Below are positions 1-7,153 of a stretch of 14,325 bases of DNA, one piece after another. The stretch lies in contig JALNYB010000026.1 of NCBI GenBank assembly GCA_023230065.1, positions 1 to 14,325 of the forward strand, given 5' to 3'. The DNA comes from Candidatus Methanomethylophilaceae archaeon. Its GTDB lineage: Archaea; Thermoplasmatota; Thermoplasmata; Methanomassiliicoccales; Methanomethylophilaceae. Both the position numbers and the translations under genes were made by a program. Position 1 is the stretch's first letter. Each line of letters opens with the position of its first letter. Under the pieces are notes generated by a model. That model searched no databases and was not told the origin of the DNA. It saw only the letters and a list, made by a program, of their open reading frames with translations.

Positions 1-2
1 TG

Positions 3-59
3 AAAGATCGCCGGTACATCCCGACGGCGATGATAGAAGAGGCGTTCGCAGACGATTGA
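3..59 (+). CDS. C-terminal end of a truncated gene, function unknown
   Basis: An open frame enters from the left edge and ends at TGA 57-59. The 18 visible residues (KDRRYIPTAMIEEAFADD) read like a real acidic, helical C-terminus, and their codons are richer in G and C than the bases that follow. The upstream part lies outside the window, so family and length cannot be judged. The other two plus frames are interrupted in this stretch (TGA at 1-3 and 31-33 in frame 1) or lack a start. Confidence rests only on an uninterrupted frame and sensible composition. Confidence 0.5.
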   Translation, partial: KDRRYIPTAMIEEAFADD

Positions 60-190
60 TAACAGGTGTCATGTGCCCCGTAAGCGGGTCCAATATACCT
101 ACATGGTCCGAGAATTTCAGTCAAATAGGATCAATTTGAGAAAAAAGGAACGTAAGTTTGCAGTAAATCAAATTCAGTTTCGAAATGATG
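60..190 (+). other. non-coding leader with foldable segments
   Basis: No convincing gene lies here. Several local pairings can be seen: GGUGU (65-69) with AUACC (95-99); CCCG (77-80) with CGGG (85-88) around a UAAG loop; CAUGU (70-74) with ACAUG (101-105); and UCAAAU with AUUUGA near 122-140. The second and fourth are compatible hairpins, while the other two partly compete. The block 65-109 shares words with the RNA at 12692-12857 (GGTGTCATG, CCCGTAAG and a CCAAT after a G-run). It may be the 3' UTR of the truncated gene, a small RNA, or chance. The nitroreductase promoter appears to lie downstream of it, so a riboswitch role for that gene is not favoured. Confidence 0.3.
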
Positions 191-200
191 TTATATTTAT
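191..200 (+). promoter_or_regulatory. TATA-like box for nitroreductase-sfsA
   Basis: The sequence TTATATTTAT is centred about 25 bp before ATG 218, the spacing expected for archaeal TBP/TFB initiation at or next to the start codon, i.e. a leaderless mRNA. No Shine-Dalgarno-like sequence precedes 218, which agrees. The match is by eye. Confidence 0.5.
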
Positions 201-217
201 GTGTTGTTCTGCGGATT

Positions 218-787
218 ATGAATGAAGTATTGAGATGTATCTATGAAAGGTCGTCTGTTAGAAAATACAAGTCGGATATAGTGTCTGATGCAGATATCAA
301 AGAGATTCTGAATGCAGGCATACATGCACCTAGTGGGATGAATGCTCAGGGCCTTAGATTCGTTATTATTCAGAATACAGATATGATTGCTGAATTGAAC
401 AGGGTTTCAAAGGATCTATATTTGAAAAATTCTGCGGCTACAGGCGGAGGACATCCTGTTCTGGATAAAATATGTTCAAATCCCAAAACCGATTTATTCC
501 ACGGAGCTTCCACGCTTATTTTCACATTTGCTGCTCCTGATACTGCGACACCTACAGAAGATGGAGCATTGGCTGTTGAGAATATGATGCTTGCAGCTCA
601 TTCGATGGGCTATGGAACATGTTTTATCGGTCTTGCAGCACCACTAGGATATTATCCGACTTTCAGAGAGGAGAGCGAAGTGCCTGATGATCATATGTTC
701 CTCTCATGTATTGTCCTCGGAGTTCCTGACGGAAAACCAGAAGTCCATCCTAAAGAGGATATGAAGATCCTCAGCTGGACGAAATGA
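218..787 (+). CDS. nitroreductase family FMN oxidoreductase
   Basis: A flavin-dependent NAD(P)H oxidoreductase of the nitroreductase fold, expected to bind FMN as a homodimer in the cytoplasm; the natural substrate cannot be read from sequence. From ATG 218 the protein has 189 residues. The family N-terminus is clear: RSSVRKY at about residues 11-17 (the Arg/Ser FMN-phosphate contact), then the HAPSG-N-Q segment near 37-44. A GYGTCFIG segment (the family's second flavin-contacting region) and a terminal LGVPDG motif follow. The frame is open further upstream to ATG 185, but the extra 11 residues are hydrophobic, unlike the family, and overlap the TATA-like box, so 218 is preferred. The stop overlaps the sfsA start (ATGA, 784-787), so the two genes form one coupled unit. 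Family assignment is secure. Confidence 0.9.
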   Translation: MNEVLRCIYERSSVRKYKSDIVSDADIKEILNAGIHAPSGMNAQGLRFVIIQNTDMIAELNRVSKDLYLKNSAATGGGHPVLDKICSNPKTDLFHGASTLIFTFAAPDTATPTEDGALAVENMMLAAHSMGYGTCFIGLAAPLGYYPTFREESEVPDDHMFLSCIVLGVPDGKPEVHPKEDMKILSWTK

Positions 788-1470
788 AATACAACGATGT
801 CTGCACAGGCAGATTCATTGAACGCCCCAATAGGTTCATCGCATTCGTTGAGATAGACGGCGTCATCGAAAGATGTCATGTGAAGAATACGGGACGTTGC
901 AAAGAACTGTTCGTAAAGAACGCAAAGGTGGTTCTTCAGCATTTCAGAGATACGAAGCGTTCTACAAAGTTCGATATCATAGCAGTGTACAAGGGAGATA
1001 TTCTGATAAATATTGATTCACAGGCACCAAACAAGGTGTTCGGCGAATCAATAAACTCTATTTTCAGTGATATAGATGTTGTCCATCCGGAGTATGCATA
1101 CGGTGACTCTAGGATAGATTTCTATGCTGAATCTGGTAAAAAGAGACTTTTGATAGAGGTTAAAGGCGTTACATTAGAAAACAAAGGTGATAGTTTGTTT
1201 CCGGATGCACCCACGGAACGTGGGCTGAAGCATATAAAAGAGTTGGAAAAGTCTCTTTTGGACGGTTATGAACCATATTTATTTTTTGTAATTCAGATGT
1301 CAGGAATGAGATCATTCTCCCCTAATTATAAAATGCATGAGGAATTCGGTATGGAAATCGAGAAAGCGCATAGCATGGGTGTCGGTGTGTTGGCATATGA
1401 TTGTATAATCACCGAAGATTCTATGATACTCAATAGACCTGTTGAGATCAGATACCGTGATCATTCGTAA
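784..1470 (+). CDS. sfsA: SfsA family nuclease-fold protein
   Basis: A homologue of SfsA, named in E. coli for sugar fermentation stimulation and known as a DNA-binding protein with an OB-like N-terminal part and a PD-(D/E)xK nuclease-like domain. Length (228 residues) is normal. Recognised blocks are GRFIERPNRF (9-18), the HVKNTGRCKEL segment (32-42), DSQAPNKV (78-85), RIDFY (110-114), EVKGVTL (125-131) and the FPDAPTERG stretch (139-147). D112, E125 and K127 fit the catalytic triad of the nuclease fold. The start overlaps the nitroreductase stop by 4 bp. The 3' end overlaps the convergent membrane-protein gene by 10 bp (1461-1470). Family identity is very likely; the cellular role in archaea is unknown. 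Confidence 0.93.
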   Translation: MKYNDVCTGRFIERPNRFIAFVEIDGVIERCHVKNTGRCKELFVKNAKVVLQHFRDTKRSTKFDIIAVYKGDILINIDSQAPNKVFGESINSIFSDIDVVHPEYAYGDSRIDFYAESGKKRLLIEVKGVTLENKGDSLFPDAPTERGLKHIKELEKSLLDGYEPYLFFVIQMSGMRSFSPNYKMHEEFGMEIEKAHSMGVGVLAYDCIITEDSMILNRPVEIRYRDHS

Positions 1471-2378
1471 TCGAGATCTGACGGTTTCTTTATTTTGGGT
1501 TCTTCTGCGAGGATGCCCTGAATGATCTTCAGATATTCTCCGAGAGCGATCTCCTGATCATTGATGGTCTGATGTACCAAATATACATTTTTCATCGCAG
1601 GCGGAGCGTCCACGAATCTTCTGTTGGCAGGTTCTTCTCTGATCATCCCGATGACCATCGCCCTCATAGATTTGGTACCTGCCCTGGCATCTTGATAACT
1701 TACAACGGCCTTTAATGCCGCGGATCCGTATGATGTTGCGTTTATGTATTTCATGGCCGCATCGCAGAGATCTGGATAGAAAGTGAAATCCACATTCTCC
1801 ACAAGATGAATGAAATCCTCGTGAAGTTTTGTCTGATAGAAGCAATACATCTCGATCTTGGATTTTCCAACATCTGATATGAGTTCTGACGGTCCGTACA
1901 TGTCCTTCATATCTTGTATAGTGAATTTGGCATTGATCTGGAATTTTCTTACAGTCTTCTCATTGGGTGTGATGACCATATTTTTTCTGACAATGTACAT
2001 ATCGACGACAGGTTGGATGATCCTGTTGTGCCTGATGATAGATCTTCTTTCATCACGTTGTCTTCTGTTTTCATTGTTGAATGTAACCATGTTATCGAGA
2101 ATGACAACAACGAACAGCAATGCGATGATGTTATCCACTACATTCCTTAGATGAGTGTAAAGATCCCCTGCGCCACCGTCTTTATCGAATATTTGAAGCA
2201 ATATGCTGATGACTACACAGATTATGATGATTGCAATAATAGAAATCATCAATATTCTGGATATATTTTTCCGCTCTATCTTTGCGGCGCCTATCTTGTG
2301 TCTTTCTGTCTCTTTAAGAATTTTATTTTTATCGTTTTTGGTCCTATCTTTAAAGGGATATGGTAGCGATATCTTCAT
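1461..2378 (-). CDS. two-helix membrane protein of unknown function
   Basis: A 305-residue protein I do not recognise. A basic N-terminal segment (about 1-40, rich in Lys/Arg) is followed by two hydrophobic helices (about 41-63 and 82-99) joined by a short acidic/Gly loop. A strongly basic stretch (NENRRQRDERRSIIRHNR, about 102-119) and a soluble domain of about 180 residues follow. The charge pattern suggests both ends face the cytoplasm. No enzyme motif is visible. The start ATG 2378 sits 9 nt after the TAA of the HprK-like gene, with AGTGAT just upstream as a likely ribosome site, so it is the second gene of that operon. It ends convergently, overlapping sfsA by 10 bp. Good codon structure and the operon position support a real gene. 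Confidence 0.8.
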   Translation of the reverse strand: MKISLPYPFKDRTKNDKNKILKETERHKIGAAKIERKNISRILMISIIAIIIICVVISILLQIFDKDGGAGDLYTHLRNVVDNIIALLFVVVILDNMVTFNNENRRQRDERRSIIRHNRIIQPVVDMYIVRKNMVITPNEKTVRKFQINAKFTIQDMKDMYGPSELISDVGKSKIEMYCFYQTKLHEDFIHLVENVDFTFYPDLCDAAMKYINATSYGSAALKAVVSYQDARAGTKSMRAMVIGMIREEPANRRFVDAPPAMKNVYLVHQTINDQEIALGEYLKIIQGILAEEPKIKKPSDLDYE

Positions 2379-2387
2379 ATTATCACT

Positions 2388-3332
2388 TTAATCAAGAACG
2401 ATATTCCTGATCAGTTCCTGTGTTTTTTTCGCACTTTCAATAGTATTGACAAGATAAATGTCACATGCTGAAAAGTATTCTGCAATGAATTTTTTTCTCA
2501 AGTTTATTTTATGTTCTGAACGAACCATCTGATGGGGATTGCACATATCGTTCTCGATCATGTATTTCACACCTTCTTCAGATGTCAATTTTCTGATAGT
2601 TTCAGGATCGAACGGGTCGCGTTTCATCAGGATTATGTAATGCATGGTCGTCCTTGTGATCACGGACGATTCTCCAGCAGTGCACCTTACGTTGGCAATG
2701 CCTCTTCCTTCATTGTCGAATCTTATGTTTCTTATCAAGGGTTTGTATTCTTCCCAGACATCTCCGATATCTGCATCTATGTAACAATTCTTCTCAGAAC
2801 CGAATACGGCAGGTCTTCCTATGCCTAATTTTACAAAATACCAATCATCGGAGATCATATGTGCATTCTTAGCCCTTAACAATCCCCAAGATTGTGTTGT
2901 TTTTCCGGTTTTCGATGGAGCGATGAGCGTAAGACCAACACCGTCGATATCCAATGCCGCACCGTGTATGGAATAAATGTTATGTGATTCTTCAAGGATG
3001 TTGCCTGAAATACCCAGACCAATGCTTTTTATCCATCCGTAATAATCAAAATTGAACAGGAATGCTACGTTCGTAGCAGGTTCGAATAGAACCTTCATCT
3101 CCATTGTCTCGTCTTTGATCGAGTATATCTTCGCGTGTGCTTTTATGTGTTCAGACATAGCATAAAAATTGTCTTTCCACATGTCTGTATGATTCTTGTC
3201 TGCGGTTATCAATTCTATGCATAGTCCAGATATGTCGGCTTTTGTCGAGAAAAGATCCTGGGAGTAGTATTTTGTACGAAGTTCTTTACTTCTTTCCAGA
3301 TCCATCAATTCGACTTCGTATTCCATATTCAT
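2388..3332 (-). CDS. HprK-like P-loop kinase-fold protein
   Basis: This 314-residue protein has the nucleotide-binding core of the HPr kinase/phosphorylase–PEP carboxykinase fold. Visible in order are SIHGA (121-125), a hydrophobic strand, an APSKTGKTT P-loop (138-146), and SDDW (161-164), the paired aspartates that follow the P-loop in HprK relatives. The N-terminal 110 residues show no known domain, and the C-terminal part is not diagnostic. Known relatives phosphorylate HPr or serve in peptide-modification clusters; no HPr/PTS gene is seen here, so the substrate is unknown. It is the first gene of a minus-strand pair with the membrane protein 9 nt downstream. A TATA-like AAATATC lies about 26 bp before ATG 3332, so a leaderless start is likely; ATG 3326 is an alternative. 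The fold call is fairly sure, the function is not. Confidence 0.8.
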   Translation of the reverse strand: MNMEYEVELMDLERSKELRTKYYSQDLFSTKADISGLCIELITADKNHTDMWKDNFYAMSEHIKAHAKIYSIKDETMEMKVLFEPATNVAFLFNFDYYGWIKSIGLGISGNILEESHNIYSIHGAALDIDGVGLTLIAPSKTGKTTQSWGLLRAKNAHMISDDWYFVKLGIGRPAVFGSEKNCYIDADIGDVWEEYKPLIRNIRFDNEGRGIANVRCTAGESSVITRTTMHYIILMKRDPFDPETIRKLTSEEGVKYMIENDMCNPHQMVRSEHKINLRKKFIAEYFSACDIYLVNTIESAKKTQELIRNIVLD

Positions 3333-3350
3333 CCTGATATGGAATAGACG

Positions 3351-3387
3351 TAATTGATATTTACCTGATGGGCCAGGTATTGAATAT
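3351..3387. promoter_or_regulatory. inverted repeat over the minus-strand promoter
   Basis: TACCTG (3362-3367) and CAGGTA (3374-3379) form a perfect 6-bp inverted repeat around ATGGGC. The outer arms ATATT (3357-3361) and AATAT (3383-3387) continue it, offset by 3 nt. The left arm overlaps the TATA-like element (3355-3362, read on the minus strand) of the HprK-like gene. This is the geometry of a repressor operator. The regulator is unknown, and a chance palindrome cannot be excluded. Confidence 0.4.
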
Positions 3388-3398
3388 TGATTAAGTGT

Positions 3399-3420
3399 AT
3401 CCTTATTTAGGATTATATAG
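3399..3420 (+). promoter_or_regulatory. TATA-like box and adjoining palindrome for the flavoprotein cluster
   Basis: ATTATATAG (3412-3420) is centred about 26 bp before ATG 3442, the leaderless-promoter spacing. ATCCT (3399-3403) and AGGAT (3409-3413) form a 5-bp inverted repeat touching the box from the upstream (BRE) side, so a protein bound there could affect TFB/TBP binding. Confidence 0.5.
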
Positions 3421-3441
3421 TTAGATATCGATTCTGCCTGT

Positions 3442-3996
3442 ATGTCAAAGATCGTAGCTATAGTTGCCAGTGCAAGAAAGAATGGAAATTCGGATACAAT
3501 TGTAAAGGCTATTGCAGAAAAAGCAAAAGCAAACGGAAATACAGTATCATTTCGTTATTTGAACGATTTTAAATGTTTAAGAGGATGTCAGGCATGTTTA
3601 GGCTGTAAGAAAGCAGGCAGGTGTGTGCTTCATGACGAGATATCTGATGTTCTTGAGGATATTAGACATGCAGACGGAGTCATTTTGTCCGCACCGTGTT
3701 ATTTTGGGCAACCGTCGGCACAGTATAGAATATTGGAAGACAGAATGTTCAGTTTCTTGGATTCAAATGCATGTTCTGTCATCCCATGCAATAAAAAACT
3801 CGCAGTTGTAATAACGTGTAGTGGCGGAGTAAGCGAAGCAGATGCCGTTGCAAAGAGAATATCAGACGACGCAGTGTCACTTTTCAAATATCAGCTAATA
3901 GATACCATAGTTATGGCCGACGGGGTCTCCAGGAATGCGGCTGCGAACGACGCTGCGATCCTCGCTAAAGCAAGAGATATCGGTTCTAAGTTCTAA
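3442..3996 (+). CDS. iron-sulfur flavoprotein (NADPH-dependent FMN reductase family)
   Basis: A 184-residue flavodoxin-fold electron carrier of the iron-sulfur flavoprotein (ISF) type. The N-terminal strand and the SARKNGNS loop (about 10-17) form the FMN-phosphate site. The compact cysteine motif C49-x2-C52-x2-C55-x5-C61, with a further C45, is the ISF ligand set for a [4Fe-4S] cluster. The APCYFGQPSAQ segment (about residues 89-99) is the typical second flavin loop. In methanogens ISF proteins are linked to electron transfer and oxidative-stress handling; the partner here is unknown. No ribosome site is seen, and the TATA box about 26 bp upstream suggests a leaderless start at 3442. A flavodoxin gene follows 12 nt downstream, so the two flavoproteins are probably co-expressed. 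Confidence 0.88.
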   Translation: MSKIVAIVASARKNGNSDTIVKAIAEKAKANGNTVSFRYLNDFKCLRGCQACLGCKKAGRCVLHDEISDVLEDIRHADGVILSAPCYFGQPSAQYRILEDRMFSFLDSNACSVIPCNKKLAVVITCSGGVSEADAVAKRISDDAVSLFKYQLIDTIVMADGVSRNAAANDAAILAKARDIGSKF

Positions 3997-4008
3997 AATG
4001 GTAAAAGG

Positions 4009-4428
4009 ATGGGAAAAGAAATGGGAAACACAACGGCAGTGATCTACGCTTCCAAACTCGGAAAAACGAGAAAAGTTGGAAATTACATTGCAAAGAGCAT
4101 AAGTGCAGATATGTTCGATCTGAAGAAACAGACGATGATCAATATGTCTGCTTATAATCATATAATATTCGGTACTGGTATCCACGCAGGAAAACCATAC
4201 AAATCACTTGTTACATTCCTCGAGGCCAATAAAGCTGAACTCGCAAAGAAGAAGACTTCGCTTTTCATATGTTGCATGTACAACGATGAGAAGGGTCAGG
4301 CACAATGCGAAAGGGTCTCAAGTGAGCTTGGTATCGCGGAGGCAGTATTTTTTGACGGTAAAAGCGAGAAGAACGAAGAAGGATTCGAAATTGCTATCGA
4401 TGATTTCATCGCAAAATTGCGTGCTTGA
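4009..4428 (+). CDS. flavodoxin domain protein
   Basis: A short (139-residue) flavodoxin-like protein resembling the flavodoxin/HemG-type group. The first strand TAVIYASK is followed by LGKTRKVGNYIAKSI, the FMN-phosphate loop and first helix. HIIFGTGIHAGKPYKSL is the second flavin-binding loop, in the position of the family's GTGI-x-G motif. SLFICCMYNDEK is the third strand. It is expected to carry electrons in the cytoplasm or act as an FMN-dependent oxidoreductase. ATG 4021 (the fifth codon) is a good alternative start: it leaves the usual short lead before the first strand and has GGATGGG about 7 nt upstream. The TGA at 4426-4428 directly abuts the ATG of the next gene. Heme-pathway genes are not visible nearby, so a HemG role is not claimed. 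Confidence 0.82.
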   Translation: MGKEMGNTTAVIYASKLGKTRKVGNYIAKSISADMFDLKKQTMINMSAYNHIIFGTGIHAGKPYKSLVTFLEANKAELAKKKTSLFICCMYNDEKGQAQCERVSSELGIAEAVFFDGKSEKNEEGFEIAIDDFIAKLRA

Positions 4429-4716
4429 ATGACAGGTAACGAATTATTCTTGTTAGAGGTTATATACTTCGTCTTGAACCTTATTGCATTCTTACTCTAT
4501 GGTGTAGATAAAAGCAGAGCTGTGAAGGATCAATGGAGAATCAAAGAGTCAACACTTCTCTTTTTTTCCGCATTGGGTGCTATCGGTGCAGTACTAGGTA
4601 TGAAAACCTTCAGACATAAGACCAATAAGCCAAAATTCAAGCTGGTGTATCTCTTCTTTGCGATACATATCATACTGCTGGTATGGTTATTCAGCAGACA
4701 GATAGGTCTTATCTGA
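4429..4716 (+). CDS. DUF1294 family small membrane protein
   Basis: A 95-residue membrane protein of the DUF1294 family, function unknown. The family signature is well preserved: a first hydrophobic helix with N17 and F21, the polar DKSRA (27-31), WRIKE (36-40), a Gly-rich second helix (about 42-58), FRHKT (61-65) followed by KPKF (67-70), and a last hydrophobic helix (about 72-89). The start codon follows the flavodoxin stop with no spacing (TGAATG), so translation is probably coupled. It is the last gene of the flavoprotein cluster. Its TGA (4714-4716) is immediately next to the stop of the convergent taw1 gene, leaving no room for a separate terminator on either side. Confidence 0.88.
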   Translation: MTGNELFLLEVIYFVLNLIAFLLYGVDKSRAVKDQWRIKESTLLFFSALGAIGAVLGMKTFRHKTNKPKFKLVYLFFAIHIILLVWLFSRQIGLI

Positions 4717-5661
4717 TCAAACATTTTCTGAATATATTTTCCTGACATCAGTTTCGATTCCTTCATGACCGAGTAAAAGAACTCTGCTGTCAGGTCTTTC
4801 ATTGATAATATTCATTCCAACAATGCTTCCGAGTTCTGTGGAGAAGGTCTTTATTTCATCGAATGAAGGCATATTATCCATTCTGAGCCTTTGTCTGGAT
4901 CCTCCGACAAAGACATATCCCTTCGGTTCTATTAGGTCGGGATCCGCGATCCGGTCTAATTCTGCATATTCTTCGACCCATCCGAGATTAAGTTCCTTTA
5001 CGAGAGTGTGTCTTATGACTTTTCTTGTATCGAGTGAAGGAAACAGTTCTAATGTTTTCATCAACCTTTGCCATCCATCTGATATCTTAGGACGACAGAG
5101 TTTTTTGTAGATATTTTCGTTCGGGGCAGCGACAGTAACATACAGTTGTCTGGGTAATTCATCCAAATTAGCCAATTGTTCAGGATATGTTCCGTTGGTT
5201 ACTAAGAATGTGGTCATATCCCTTCTATGGCATTCTTTTATGAAATCTGAAAGATAAGGATATGTGATGGGTTCTCCGGCAAGAGATATCGCGACCTGAT
5301 TTGGATTGCTCGCTTCTTCGAACATTTTTATATCACATCTCGGATCCCCTTTGAATCCGGAGATCAACAATCTTTGTTCTGCTATGAGGGCATCAAGCAT
5401 TTCCTTCGGTTCTGCCCAATCTTTGACCTCGAAGTCCTTTCCTTCCACTCTCCAGCAGAATGTGCATTGATGGCTGCATTCATTTATGGCAGGTGTCATT
5501 TGAAGACATCTATGGCTTTGGATGCCGTAAAAATCTTGTTTGTAACAGTGTCTTTCGTGAACCAGACTCTCTTTCATCCAATGACAGAGTTTTACTGCTG
5601 CATGGTCCTTGTAAAGGCGATATTGCTGGTGGAGCAGGATTTGTTTGTATTCTTCGTCCAT
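4717..5661 (-). CDS. taw1: tRNA 4-demethylwyosine synthase (TYW1/Taw1)
   Basis: A radical-SAM enzyme that makes the tricyclic wyosine base of tRNA-Phe position 37, converting m1G37 with pyruvate-derived carbons to 4-demethylwyosine (imG-14). The radical-SAM cluster motif is C62-x3-C66-x2-C69, followed by the family's W70-R71. A second set, C26, C39 and C52, matches the extra [4Fe-4S] cluster of archaeal TYW1. GEP-x-TYP, in the middle of the protein, is the Gly-rich radical-SAM segment. Length (314 residues) is that of stand-alone archaeal enzymes, without the eukaryotic flavodoxin domain. It is the last gene of the ABC–zinc ribbon–rfcL operon, 9 nt after rfcL, with GAGATGA as a likely ribosome site before ATG 5661. 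Confidence 0.95.
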   Translation of the reverse strand: MDEEYKQILLHQQYRLYKDHAAVKLCHWMKESLVHERHCYKQDFYGIQSHRCLQMTPAINECSHQCTFCWRVEGKDFEVKDWAEPKEMLDALIAEQRLLISGFKGDPRCDIKMFEEASNPNQVAISLAGEPITYPYLSDFIKECHRRDMTTFLVTNGTYPEQLANLDELPRQLYVTVAAPNENIYKKLCRPKISDGWQRLMKTLELFPSLDTRKVIRHTLVKELNLGWVEEYAELDRIADPDLIEPKGYVFVGGSRQRLRMDNMPSFDEIKTFSTELGSIVGMNIINERPDSRVLLLGHEGIETDVRKIYSENV

Positions 5662-5670
5662 ATGTTCATC

Positions 5671-7143
5671 TCAGAAATCGAAAAGATTACGCTGAACCTT
5701 TTTTGCTTCGGGTGCATGTTCTGCAGGCTTTGTTCTTTCCTCTGCTTTTACGGGTTCTTCAGCTTTCGTTACGGGCACTTTGTTTGTTGGTACTTCAGCC
5801 TTTTTAGGGGTTTCTTTTTTACTTTCAGGTGTAGGTTCGGCTAAAAAGGATTCCGCCATAGCGAGTTTCACTATATCAGAGTCCATCTTGCAGTCAAGGA
5901 TGAATGCCAGTTCTTCTTCGTCAATTCCGACCTCTTTGATAAGGAAAGATCTAATGTCAGCATCGTTCTTGGCAAGCTCTCTCACAGTAAGTAAGATGTC
6001 GAATTGAACTCTGTTTGTGGAAGTATGAAGGAAAGTAGCAAGTTTAAAGCATACACTGTATTTTACGGCGCGTACAGCCTTGCTACGTGACATTTTCATA
6101 AGATATAGTGGGAATCTTATTCTGTCATGTGATGTCATTTGGCTTAATTTAGCGCTTGAGACGCCCGCCGTCATAAGGTCACCTGCGTAAGCCCAGAATC
6201 TGTAATATTGACGCCTGTGTACCCTTCCCAGAAAGATGTCTGCGCGTGCCAGTTTTTCATATCCGCGTACAAGGTCTCCTGTATCGCGGTATTCGTATGG
6301 TAGATTTTCATCTACCCAGAGGATTGCTGATTCAGGATCTGAGCTGGTCTTTGAGAGCATTGCCCTTGCACCCATCGGGTCGTTTTTTCTGAATATGGCA
6401 TCCATCAGTGCATACATATCCTTCTTGACGATCCTTTCAGAAAGTTGGTCAGCGGATTCGACAGAGATCACGGTCTCTCCGAGTGAAAGCGATTCAAGAT
6501 CCCTTACCGCTGCACGCATATCTCCTCCTGCGTTAGTTGCTATTTTATCGAGGACTATAGGACTCACAGAAACGTCTTCCTTATCTGCTATGATCTTCAA
6601 TGCACTGGCTATGGATCTCGCAGTCGGTTTCCTGAATGATATTTGGATAGTATCCGTTTTTATCGCAGCGCTTTTCTTAGATAATGCATAAAAGTCATTG
6701 ACGATCAGGATGACAGGTTGTTGTGTGGTCTTCACAAGTTCGTTTATGGCTGGAAGAGCACCCCTGTCTGCGGTTCCGAACAAACTGTCCGCTTCATCAA
6801 GGATGATGAGTTTTCTGCCGCCATCCTTTGAGTTCAGATATGTTCCTTCGTCATTGAACGTGTTAAAATAAGCGCCTTTGAATGCGATATCTCTTATTAT
6901 GTCGCCTGTACGTTGATCCGATGAATTCATCTCGACGATACCCCAGCCCATGTCTGCGGCCAGGGCTTCTGCGGATGTTGTCTTTCCGATACCAGGAGTA
7001 CCAATCAATACGACGGCTCTTTTTTTAGGTATTCCATTATTCCAAGAAAGTGCCCATTTCCTGAGATCCTCTACGGCGCCGGGATTCCCTATGACGCCAG
7101 AAAGGCTTTTGGGTCTGTATTTCTCGGTCCAATCGTCTGACAT
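5671..7143 (-). CDS. rfcL: replication factor C large subunit
   Basis: The large subunit of the archaeal clamp loader, which with RfcS opens and loads PCNA at primer ends using ATP. An AAA+ core starts at the N-terminus with WTEKYRP (5-11). The Walker A is GTPGIGKT (48-55), the Walker B is LIILDEAD (112-119), and sensor 1 follows in ILIVND (145-150, N149). A helical collar domain follows, then a Lys/Glu/Pro-rich linker (about 430-480). The last residues, QRNLFDF, form a PIP-box (Q-x2-L-x2-F) that docks on PCNA. Length 490 is normal. The start is 10 nt after the zinc-ribbon gene stop. No RfcS gene is in the window. Confidence 0.96.
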   Translation of the reverse strand: MSDDWTEKYRPKSLSGVIGNPGAVEDLRKWALSWNNGIPKKRAVVLIGTPGIGKTTSAEALAADMGWGIVEMNSSDQRTGDIIRDIAFKGAYFNTFNDEGTYLNSKDGGRKLIILDEADSLFGTADRGALPAINELVKTTQQPVILIVNDFYALSKKSAAIKTDTIQISFRKPTARSIASALKIIADKEDVSVSPIVLDKIATNAGGDMRAAVRDLESLSLGETVISVESADQLSERIVKKDMYALMDAIFRKNDPMGARAMLSKTSSDPESAILWVDENLPYEYRDTGDLVRGYEKLARADIFLGRVHRRQYYRFWAYAGDLMTAGVSSAKLSQMTSHDRIRFPLYLMKMSRSKAVRAVKYSVCFKLATFLHTSTNRVQFDILLTVRELAKNDADIRSFLIKEVGIDEEELAFILDCKMDSDIVKLAMAESFLAEPTPESKKETPKKAEVPTNKVPVTKAEEPVKAEERTKPAEHAPEAKKVQRNLFDF

Positions 7144-7153
7144 GATAATACCA

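Noticed and set aside
103..225. A 40-codon plus-strand open frame between the truncated gene and the nitroreductase.
   Set aside because: It runs into the nitroreductase in another frame, has no ribosome site or promoter at the right spacing, and its composition (many Arg/Lys/Asn, no domain) looks random.
1858..2391. Several open frames on the plus strand opposite the membrane-protein gene.
   Set aside because: They lie antisense to a gene with clear domain structure and a ribosome site, and show no recognisable protein features.
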